Shown in pieces: positions 53,265 to 60,664 of a DNA stretch of 64,000 bases. Numbering within the stretch: the stretch's first letter is position 1; the number at the start of each line of letters is the position of its first letter. The position numbers were made by a program, and so were the translations under genes. The notes beneath the pieces are model-generated. The model was given only the letters and a program-made list of their open reading frames with translations. It was not told the DNA's origin and ran no database searches. The DNA is from UBA4615 sp046046245. GTDB lineage: Bacteria > Pseudomonadota > Gammaproteobacteria > Burkholderiales > Burkholderiaceae_E. The stretch lies in contig JBJOKE010000066.1 in the NCBI GenBank assembly GCA_046046245.1, forward strand, positions 1-64,000. Reading direction: 5' to 3'.

Positions 53265-56200
53265 TCAGCGGCGCGGTTCGAGCGCGTTCATGTAGAGCTG
53301 GGCGAACCGGGCGTGTACCGCATCGCTGAACCCGTCGACGCTTTTCGCCGGTTCGCGGGTCACGCCGTCGACGGCGCCGCCTTCCAGCGCGCCGGCGATC
53401 GTCGCCTTCACGTCGGCCGGGTCGGGCATCGCGCCGCGCACGTCCATCCGATGGGCCAGCTCGATCGCGGTCGCGATCGCGCCGAAGTTGCTGTTCCAGG
53501 CGGTGACCGGGAGCCTGCTCGGCACGGCGGTCTTGAAGTCGACCTCACGACCCTCGTACCGGCCCTTCGGGATACCCGACAGATTGCCGACCCCGGCCTC
53601 GTTGCCGCCATCTCCGATGCCCGCCGTGAACATCGCGGGCCGGGATTCGGCCGCGATCAGGAGCGTGTCGACGGGAGCGTTGAACTCCCCGATGCTCGCG
53701 CCCCGCATGTTCAGGTAGGTCCCCTCCGGGGTGCGACCAGGCAGTTCGATCGCGACCACGGCATCGGGTCTGCGCTCGTCGAGGATCGCCGCCGCGTGAT
53801 CCGCTGCCGCCCCCTCGGGGGGATCGAACACGATGAGCTCCGGGACCTTGCCGCCTTGCGCCACGATCGCCCCCAGGGACCCGCGCATCGCTGCCTCGTT
53901 GCCCCTGTCGACGACGATGGTGACGTCCTTGCCGCACGCGACGAGCGTCTTGGCCAGCACGGCCGTCCCGGGCGGTCCATCGGTCTCGGGCTTGCCTGGC
54001 GCGACCGAGAATCCCGTGAGCAGCATGACCTTCTGCTTGTCCGCGAGCGCTCCTGCCAGCCTTTCCGGGCCCTTGGTGGCGGCGAACTGGTCGACATTGC
54101 GCATGACGTAGGCCTGCAGTTGGGCGTCACGCGGGTCGGCCGGCAGTCCGACGGCATGGCGGCGCACGTTGGCGAGCGCGGCGAGGCCCGCGGCCCCGGA
54201 CGCTTCACGCGACGCAGGCTGTCCGTGCCGGTGCGCGACGTTTCCGATCGAGAACACCTCGACGCCGAGATTGTCCAGCAGGGTCTGCGCGAGAGGACGG
54301 ACGTTCTCGACCGAATCGGACGTGACGACCGAGATCCCCCGCGCGGCGCCACGCGCCTCTCCGGGCGCCCGGTGCGCCAGCAGGCCCGCGACGGCTTCGG
54401 CCTGCTTCGTCATCGGATCGATGACGGGGATGTCCCTGCCCCGTTGCTGCAGCGACCTCTCGATGAACGGCTTCAGGCCGGGGTAGTGGGTGCAGCACAG
54501 CCAGATCGTTTGGGTGTCGGGCGCTGCCTTCAGCAGGGCGGCGACCTGCTCGTCCACCGATTTCTGGACGAGCTTGCGATCGTCGGGGCTGGCGCTCACG
54601 TGTCGGTTGTCGTTCACCAGGTCCGCCCAATCGGGGCAGGCCACCACGGCGTGCGGGACCCCTTCCCGCGTCAGCGCGCTCTGGTAGGCGTTGCTGTGCT
54701 TCGTTCCTTCCGTCGAGAACAGCGACACGAACCCGCCCTGGGCCTTCATCGCCTGAACCGTCGTGTCGATCAGGTCGACGACCGGGATATCGTGATCCTG
54801 GCTGGACCGGAACTGATCGAGGGCAGCGGGGAAGGCGGTGCAGGCAGTGTTGCACGCCATCATGATGGCATCGGGCCGCAGCAGCGCGGAGCCTGTCAGC
54901 CCGCCGACGACCAGCGCGACCAGTTCCTGGGGTGACTTCTTGCCGTAGGGTGCGTTGGCATGGTCGGCGACCACGACGAGGTTGACGTCGCGTCCGTCGC
55001 CTTGTGCACCGAGGGCCTTCTTGAGCTCCCCGGCCGCGTTCCTGGCCGCGATGATCCCGCCGTTGCTCGAGTCGAAGGCCGCGACGAGGAACGGCGAGGA
55101 GACCGGACGACCGGACGGGGCGCGGGATACCGGGCTCAGCGCGATCGCGCGGATCAGTTCGGCACCGGTGACGATGTCCGAATCGACACGAGACGCGAAG
55201 GCCGGCCGGGAACGATCCGGGCCGCCCGGACCACGCGACAGGTCCGCCCGTGCCTGGTGGACGCTGGCGAGATGCCTCTCCGGTACCGGAACCAGGTCAC
55301 CCTTCCCGATGGTGGCGGCATAGTGAGCAGCGACCGCGTAGCCGGCATCGCCGGCGCTGGGCCCGTGCACCCTGTCGCCTCCGAACGGCAGGGTCTGCGC
55401 GTCGATGCGCTGCGTCGCCGCCAGCCCGGCCGACACGATCTCGGAGGCAAGCGGGTATCGCGACAGCGTGACGACCCGGGACTCGGGCGTCGCCTCCGCC
55501 GAGACGGTCGGCCCGAGTACGAGCATCATCCGCGGCCCCGGTCCGGCCACCCGGCCGATCGCCGCGTCGCGGGAGCCGCCGGGCGTCGCGTCGCCGATGT
55601 GATCGACGGTCGTGCCGTCCCGCTCGAGCGCGGCCGAGAGCGCTCCACGGGTCGCGGCGTCGGTCATCACCGAGACGGTCTTGCCGTCGGCCTTGGCGAT
55701 CCGCGCAAGAAGCGCGGCGGATGCCACCGCCTCGTCGAGCCCGTGGGACTCGGTCGACGGGCACCCGACCGCGACCACGATGTGCGGGTGAGCGCGCATC
55801 CGTTCGGCGGTGGCTTCGACGGCGCCGGGGCTGTGCACCCACCCCTGCGTGCCTGCGAGACCGGCGAAGAGGAAGTCGAAGGCCGAGGGCAGAGCGGGCC
55901 GGGGCGCCTCGACCGACCTCGATCCGACCTGCGTCGCAGCAGCACGCACAACGGGACCGGGCCGGCCGCCTGCCCGAACCGCGTCCGCCCCGCCCGGTGA
56001 GCCAGGGCCCATCGGCGAGGCCAGTCCGGCACCGGCTGCAACCAGTCCCATCGCCGCGACCCCCAGCCGCGCCGCGGCCGACAACGAGCCGGCCGCCCGT
56101 CCACCGGGAACCGGATGTCGAGCCCAGGATGCGGACGCGCCCGGCTGCGATGCGCCCGACAGGAAATGGGTACCGCCCAGCATCGCGAGCGCCCGTGCCG

Positions 56201-56276
56201 CCACCGGGCCGCGCGGCTCGGCGATGCGCCTCGCCAGAGCGGACGCAACGACGCCGACTGCTCTCGTCGTGATCAT
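53265..56276 (-). CDS. Candidate T3SS effector: glutamate racemase fused to D-glutamate cyclase C-terminal (DUF4392) domain
   Basis: A 1003-residue protein whose ATG overlaps the stop of a CesT-type chaperone gene. Residues 1-130 are Ala/Gly/Pro-rich and look like a secretion signal. Residues 165-345 look like a degenerate DUF4392-type copy (DGKTVSVMTDAATRGALSAAL). Residues 393-625 are a MurI-type Asp/Glu racemase: FDSSNGG, APYGKKS, catalytic C475 in ACNTACTA and C595 in CCTHYPG. Residues 725-990 match DUF4392: GFSVAP then DGPPGTAVLAKTL, ELPGRTPEGTYLNMRG, and GIGDGGNEAGVG. Such a protein could make D-glutamate and then 5-oxo-D-proline. Delivery into a host is inferred from the chaperone and the HrpL-type box. 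Confidence 0.78.
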   Translation of the reverse strand: MITTRAVGVVASALARRIAEPRGPVAARALAMLGGTHFLSGASQPGASASWARHPVPGGRAAGSLSAAARLGVAAMGLVAAGAGLASPMGPGSPGGADAVRAGGRPGPVVRAAATQVGSRSVEAPRPALPSAFDFLFAGLAGTQGWVHSPGAVEATAERMRAHPHIVVAVGCPSTESHGLDEAVASAALLARIAKADGKTVSVMTDAATRGALSAALERDGTTVDHIGDATPGGSRDAAIGRVAGPGPRMMLVLGPTVSAEATPESRVVTLSRYPLASEIVSAGLAATQRIDAQTLPFGGDRVHGPSAGDAGYAVAAHYAATIGKGDLVPVPERHLASVHQARADLSRGPGGPDRSRPAFASRVDSDIVTGAELIRAIALSPVSRAPSGRPVSSPFLVAAFDSSNGGIIAARNAAGELKKALGAQGDGRDVNLVVVADHANAPYGKKSPQELVALVVGGLTGSALLRPDAIMMACNTACTAFPAALDQFRSSQDHDIPVVDLIDTTVQAMKAQGGFVSLFSTEGTKHSNAYQSALTREGVPHAVVACPDWADLVNDNRHVSASPDDRKLVQKSVDEQVAALLKAAPDTQTIWLCCTHYPGLKPFIERSLQQRGRDIPVIDPMTKQAEAVAGLLAHRAPGEARGAARGISVVTSDSVENVRPLAQTLLDNLGVEVFSIGNVAHRHGQPASREASGAAGLAALANVRRHAVGLPADPRDAQLQAYVMRNVDQFAATKGPERLAGALADKQKVMLLTGFSVAPGKPETDGPPGTAVLAKTLVACGKDVTIVVDRGNEAAMRGSLGAIVAQGGKVPELIVFDPPEGAAADHAAAILDERRPDAVVAIELPGRTPEGTYLNMRGASIGEFNAPVDTLLIAAESRPAMFTAGIGDGGNEAGVGNLSGIPKGRYEGREVDFKTAVPSRLPVTAWNSNFGAIATAIELAHRMDVRGAMPDPADVKATIAGALEGGAVDGVTREPAKSVDGFSDAVHARFAQLYMNALEPRR

Positions 56277-56692
56277 CGGAGCGCTCTCGCCGCCGCGGAC
56301 AGCGCCCCCAGCGAGGCATCCAGGCGACCATCGTCCAGTCCTTCGATCGACAGCGAGGCGAAGCAGACGACATGACCCGTTTCGGGCGCCACCGTGTAGA
56401 CCGACCCCCTGGAGAACTCCAGGTGGTTCGCCTCGAGCAGCTCACGGCAGGCAGGCAGCGCGTCGTCCGGAAGCGGCCCGAAGTCGACCGCGACCACCAG
56501 GTGCAGCGGCATCCGGGTCGGGTCGTAGCGAAAGCTCATCGCCACGCCGTCGAACTCGAATGCCTGCCCTTCGCCCAGGCCCGGACCGGCCGGCAGGCCA
56601 TGCCGCTGTCCGAAGGACTGGATGAACAGGGAAACCCGCTGCTGGTAGTCGAGCGCCCAGTCGGGCAGTCGTTCGAACACGGACAGGCTCAT
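56273..56692 (-). CDS. T3SS chaperone for the racemase-fusion effector, CesT family
   Basis: A 139-residue class I chaperone (Tir chaperone/CesT fold): an N-terminal helix, strands around AFEFDGVAMSFRYD and LHLVVAVDFGPLPDD, a helix ACRELLEANHL, then a strand pair ending GHVVCFASL. GGAG precedes the ATG at 56692. It overlaps the racemase-fusion gene by ATGA. An HrpL-type box lies 93 bases upstream. Confidence 0.82.
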   Translation of the reverse strand: MSLSVFERLPDWALDYQQRVSLFIQSFGQRHGLPAGPGLGEGQAFEFDGVAMSFRYDPTRMPLHLVVAVDFGPLPDDALPACRELLEANHLEFSRGSVYTVAPETGHVVCFASLSIEGLDDGRLDASLGALSAAARALR

Positions 56693-56784
56693 CGTCGTTC
56701 TCCGCAACGCGCGCCGGTCAGCGGCGCCTCGCCGGGGCGGCCTTCCACACGCGCAACACCTGCGAGGCCGTTTCCCGTCCGCTC

Positions 56785-56813
56785 TGAGTCGCCATACGCA
56801 GCGTGAAAGTTCC
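56785..56813 (-). promoter_or_regulatory. HrpL-type box before the chaperone-racemase effector operon
   Basis: On the minus strand GGAACT-N16-CGACTCA lies 93 bases before the chaperone start. It differs from the consensus at two positions but keeps GGAAC and ACTCA. Confidence 0.68.
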
Positions 56814-56980
56814 ATCGCGTCGCGTACGCCGCCTCGCGAAGTCGTCGCGCCCCGCGTGGATCCGGTCGACCCGACCAACCGGGAGGGTGTACTGCGCGGA
56901 TGCGCGACGGACCGGGCGCTCCGCTGCCGGCGCTCCCGAAGCGATGGCGTTCCGGATCTCGACTCGACGCGGCACGACGG

Positions 56981-57008
56981 GGAACCGCGCGCACGCCCGC
57001 GCCACCCA
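56981..57008 (+). promoter_or_regulatory. HrpL-type box before large effector B, exact consensus
   Basis: GGAACC-N15-CCACCCA matches the published HrpL consensus GGAACC-N15/16-CCACNNA at every defined position. It lies 74 bases before the GTG start of effector B. Confidence 0.85.
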
Positions 57009-57082
57009 TCCCGCGGAGTCGTCGACCTATTCGAACCCCGAGCGGAGTCCTCCAGACAGCCGAGCACCGGCGAGGTGTCCCA

Positions 57083-60000
57083 GTGAAGATTCCATCGGCA
57101 AGACCTCCATCGTGGTCGTCGGTCGTCGACAGGCTGCGTCCGGGGCATGGGCGCGCGAGCGTCGTGTCGGGCTCAGTGCTGGCGGGCGTGGCCAGCGTCG
57201 GCCGCACGATGTCGGAAGGCGCGGGATTGCCGATCAGGCAGGCGGACGGACAGCAACCGGCGCCGGCGGATTGGGACCGGCCTCCCGAACAGATGATCAG
57301 GCACTTGCTTGCGCGTCTCGACGCCGATACCGCCGCACCGGGGGCGGCGGTCCGGCCGCTGGACGCCGCGATCCTCGAGAGCCTGCCCGACAATCTCCGC
57401 CCGCTCGTCGCGTCCCTGACCCGGACGCAACCGTCGACGGTCGCCGTCCCGGAACCTGCCACGCCGCGATCCGGCTCGCCGCCCAGGCCGATCGAGCTGA
57501 ACGGCCTGAAGCTGAACGGGAACGAAGCGGCCCTCCTCGCACTGGCGGCGCGCTCGGAACTCCAGGGCATCGCACCCGGGATCATGACCGACGCGATGTG
57601 TGCCCTGGCGCGCGACCGCCTGCAGTCGCGCCTCGAGAGGATCGCGGACTTCTGCAACGGACAGCCCGACCTTCATGACCCCCACGCGTGGAAGATGCTC
57701 GGCAACCTGGTGGATTCGGGCGCAGCGGGCTGGGCGATCGTCGAGAAGGCGGCACGTCAGAGGGCGGGCCTCCCCAGCGGCCAGGACGGGCAGGACGGAA
57801 GCGGTCATTCGACCACGCCGCAGGACCGCCGTACCCTGGTCCAGGCCGCACGCGTTCTCGACCCGAGTGGCAACGCCCCACTCGCCGCGGTCCTCGAGCG
57901 TGCGCACGCCATCGCGCACGACCCCAGCCCCGACGAACCGAGGCGACTCGCGGCGCGGGCGATGGTCGCGCTCGCCGCCCCCAACGCCTCGGTGCCCGAC
58001 GACAGCGTGACGGCAGCGATCCGAGCCGTCCGCAACGGCCTCGGCTCCACCGCGCCGGGCTCGGACCACGCCTTCGCGAACGAGCGTGTCGCCAAGCTCG
58101 CCAAGTGGTCGAACCGAACGACAGAGGCCGACGACGGCCGCTGGAGCTCCGCGGTACGCAGGGCCTTCCACAAGAATCCCCTCGACAGGCAAACGCTGTC
58201 GGCGGGCGAGGCGGTGCGGGGGAAGATCGATTCCGCGCTCGCGTCGATGAGGGCGACACGTGAGTCGGCGGACAGGCTCTCGGAGATCTTCAAACGGCTC
58301 GAGTCGCTTCGGGAGACCGTCGGATCGTCTGCCTCGGGCACCGCGACTGCGACGCTGCGGACGTTCATCGACGAGTCCTCCTACCATCTTGCCGTGTACG
58401 ACCACTGGGCGAAGCGCCCCGTCGCCAGCCAACAGGTCAGGATCACGCTCTCGGACAAGCAGAAGGCGGACATCAAGGCGTCCATCCGCGCCGACGAGGG
58501 GGCGCGAGCGGACATGCTGTGCAAGCGGGTCGACATGCTCGACACCCTGAAGCCCACGGCCCTGCAGGAAACGGGTTGGAACCTGATCGGGGAGCTGCGC
58601 GCGGCCATCGGGCGACACAACCCGGATGACCCCACCGGAGCAGACTCCAGGATCGTCGCCGCGGTCGCGGGAATCCAGGACGCGGATACCGGACAGCCCC
58701 TCAACAACAACAACGATGACATCGCGGGCGCGCAGCACGCACTGCGTACGCTCGAGGACGCGCTGCTCGGCATCCGGTCCGAGGACGGCGCACGGATCGA
58801 TGAGCATCCCGAGTGCATTCGTGCCAGAGCGCGACAGGCCACTGAACGCCCGATCATGGACCGCCCTCTCGAGCAGCTCGCCGCGCATGCCGCGAGACTC
58901 GAGGTCAACGACTCGCTCGTGCTGAGACACGGTCGCCACATCGGATTGGCCGTGCCGCTGGCGGTTGCAAATGTCGCGATCGGAGGTGTGGGCGGCGTCG
59001 CGGGCGAGCTCCGGGCCTCGACCGGCAAGGACGCCGTCCTCAGCATGAACCTGACCTCCACCGGCGGCGAGATCGTCATCGGAACCCTACGCAGAGACCT
59101 CCTTCGCGCGAAGGTCGGCGGGGTCGGTGGCTTCGGCGGCGACCACGTCATGGCTGGCGTCTCCGGGACCGCCGGCTACACGTTCGAAGGCTCCGGCACC
59201 CATGCCGTCGTGCTCCGTATCCCCCGTACGGGCGTGGCGATAGGCACCGGGCACGGGCGGGGCAAGCCCGGCATCGAAGGCGACCGGATCGTCGCGCAGC
59301 GGATGGCCGAAGTCCTGCGGACCGTGGATGGCTGGATCAGGCAAGACCGAACGGCCGGGATGGTGGAGAAGCTACTGCTTCAGTTCCCGGACCTGCAGAT
59401 CACCACGGTGCGGGACAAGCGGCTCCAACCGTCCGAAAGGACGCACAGGGGGTCAGTGGATGTCGCGGCCGGGGTCGGTTATGTCGCGTCCGAACCGCCC
59501 GATGCCGCCGAGACGGACTCGCGCCACGGCTTCTCGCTCATCGGCGGCGCCTATGCCGTCGAAGCCTCTCGCCGTACGACCCACATCAAGGAGAACGGTC
59601 CATACGGGGTGGAGAACCTCGGTACCAGGAAGGCGGTTACCGGTACGGGTTCCGTACAGATCCTGGGTGCTCTGCCGGGCTCACAGAGCCACCTCGCGTC
59701 GGCCCAGTGGCAGACCCACAACCGCGCGGCCGTTCGGATCGCCAAGGTCGCCATGGAGGACGGCATGCCCAACGCCAACAGCTCGCTGTCCGAACAGGCT
59801 CCGAGCCCGACCAGCCCGCATGGACAGGCACTGCTGCAGAAGCGGATCTGGGAGTTGGCCGCGTTCAAGCTCGGCCTTGACGACCCGAAGACGCTCGCCG
59901 CCGAGGTCGAACGGTGCAGGGCTGCAGGGCTGTCCCCCGACGCCCGTATCGCCGAGCTGCTGAGGAACGAGGCTTACGCACTGACCCGGGCGATCGAAGC

Positions 60001-60301
60001 GTGGCCGGACACGATCGATTCGAGCTTTCTGATGGTCTCGATGATCACGCCCACGGCCCGCACGGAGATCGGACAGCTCGATGCGATCGGGCGCCTCGCC
60101 AGGAACGACGGCACGATGCCCAAGGTCGCGGCGGAGGCGGACAAGGCTCGGCGCCGGGCGATCCTCGACGACACGTCGTATACGGCCAGGTTCGCGCGTC
60201 AGGTAGCCGAGCAGACCCGGGAATCGTCGACGGGCAGTCCGGTGGCGGTCTTCGAGAAGACCCGCTCGGCAAGAGCCACCGGGGCCGGGCACATCATCTG
60301 A
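57083..60301 (+). CDS. Large candidate T3SS effector B (1072 residues), paralogue of effector A
   Basis: I do not recognise the family. The GTG at 57083 is chosen because the HrpL-type box ends 74 bases upstream and the protein then opens with a Ser/Pro/Arg-rich stretch typical of secretion signals. It shares with effector A the blocks IRAVRNGL and GSDHAFANERVAKL (near 315-340), FHKNPL (near 365), SMRATRESADRLSEIF, VLSMNLTSTGGEIVIGTL and VVLRIPRTG (near 715) with AQRMAEVL. Residues about 620-720 are glycine-rich alternating strands (GGVGGVAGELRASTGKDAV), which could form a beta structure. It contains no obvious enzymatic motif. It has no chaperone next to it. Confidence 0.65.
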   Translation: MKIPSARPPSWSSVVDRLRPGHGRASVVSGSVLAGVASVGRTMSEGAGLPIRQADGQQPAPADWDRPPEQMIRHLLARLDADTAAPGAAVRPLDAAILESLPDNLRPLVASLTRTQPSTVAVPEPATPRSGSPPRPIELNGLKLNGNEAALLALAARSELQGIAPGIMTDAMCALARDRLQSRLERIADFCNGQPDLHDPHAWKMLGNLVDSGAAGWAIVEKAARQRAGLPSGQDGQDGSGHSTTPQDRRTLVQAARVLDPSGNAPLAAVLERAHAIAHDPSPDEPRRLAARAMVALAAPNASVPDDSVTAAIRAVRNGLGSTAPGSDHAFANERVAKLAKWSNRTTEADDGRWSSAVRRAFHKNPLDRQTLSAGEAVRGKIDSALASMRATRESADRLSEIFKRLESLRETVGSSASGTATATLRTFIDESSYHLAVYDHWAKRPVASQQVRITLSDKQKADIKASIRADEGARADMLCKRVDMLDTLKPTALQETGWNLIGELRAAIGRHNPDDPTGADSRIVAAVAGIQDADTGQPLNNNNDDIAGAQHALRTLEDALLGIRSEDGARIDEHPECIRARARQATERPIMDRPLEQLAAHAARLEVNDSLVLRHGRHIGLAVPLAVANVAIGGVGGVAGELRASTGKDAVLSMNLTSTGGEIVIGTLRRDLLRAKVGGVGGFGGDHVMAGVSGTAGYTFEGSGTHAVVLRIPRTGVAIGTGHGRGKPGIEGDRIVAQRMAEVLRTVDGWIRQDRTAGMVEKLLLQFPDLQITTVRDKRLQPSERTHRGSVDVAAGVGYVASEPPDAAETDSRHGFSLIGGAYAVEASRRTTHIKENGPYGVENLGTRKAVTGTGSVQILGALPGSQSHLASAQWQTHNRAAVRIAKVAMEDGMPNANSSLSEQAPSPTSPHGQALLQKRIWELAAFKLGLDDPKTLAAEVERCRAAGLSPDARIAELLRNEAYALTRAIEAWPDTIDSSFLMVSMITPTARTEIGQLDAIGRLARNDGTMPKVAAEADKARRRAILDDTSYTARFARQVAEQTRESSTGSPVAVFEKTRSARATGAGHII

Positions 60302-60664
60302 ATCCGCGAACCCGTCTAGAACCGGGCGACGTCAGCCGATGACCGGACGCACCTGCGAGGTGAGTCCGAATCGGAGGGGCTCTCTGCTCCCAGGCCGCAA
60401 GCAGCGGGCAGGCCTTGCGATTGCACTGGCAGTACAGCAGGAACGAGGCAGCGCAGCGTCAAGGCGCCCAGCATTCGGCACTCGACTGCGCGCTGACGAT
60501 GGCGCGCGTCCGGCTGATGCGTGTCGGGGTCCCGACGCCGAACCGCCAGGAGCCTGCGTCGTTCGATGCGGCGGTACCGGACTTCCACGGGAGGGTCGGG
60601 CGGGAGCAGGCGCACGCGAGCGGCGCGGACGGCTGGCGGCGGCCGGACTGAGCCGCACGGCGGT
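60302..60664. other. Gene-poor region between effector B and recQ
   Basis: This 363-base stretch contains no intact gene. It holds the decayed DUF1445 fragment at 60391-60455. The rest is GC-rich sequence with frames interrupted by stops. It marks the right edge of the T3SS locus. Confidence 0.65.
60391..60455 (-). pseudogene. Decayed fragment of a DUF1445 (D-glutamate cyclase family) gene
   Basis: The minus strand encodes AASFLLYCQCNRKACPLLA, against AAEFLLYCQRNRKPCPLLA in the intact DUF1445 gene at 20674-21453. Over 54 bases (60400-60453 versus 21281-21334) I count 46 identities. A stop codon lies five codons before the conserved Phe, and the sequence after it is only loosely alike. Many differences are synonymous, which points to a diverged paralogue that later decayed rather than a fresh duplication. 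Confidence 0.7.

Larger units (their letters stand above)
56693..57082. other. Divergent regulatory region with two HrpL-type boxes
   Basis: This 390-base region separates the chaperone-racemase operon (minus) from large effector B (plus). It carries one box for each side (56785-56813 and 56981-57008). No convincing gene was seen. Open frame upstream of the GTG at 57083 exists but has a composition unlike coding sequence. Confidence 0.7.

Noticed and set aside
21281..60453. The similar DUF1445 segments on both sides of the T3SS locus as insertion-site direct repeats
   Set aside because: The two copies differ mainly at synonymous positions and only one is intact, so they look like diverged paralogues rather than a target duplication made by island insertion.
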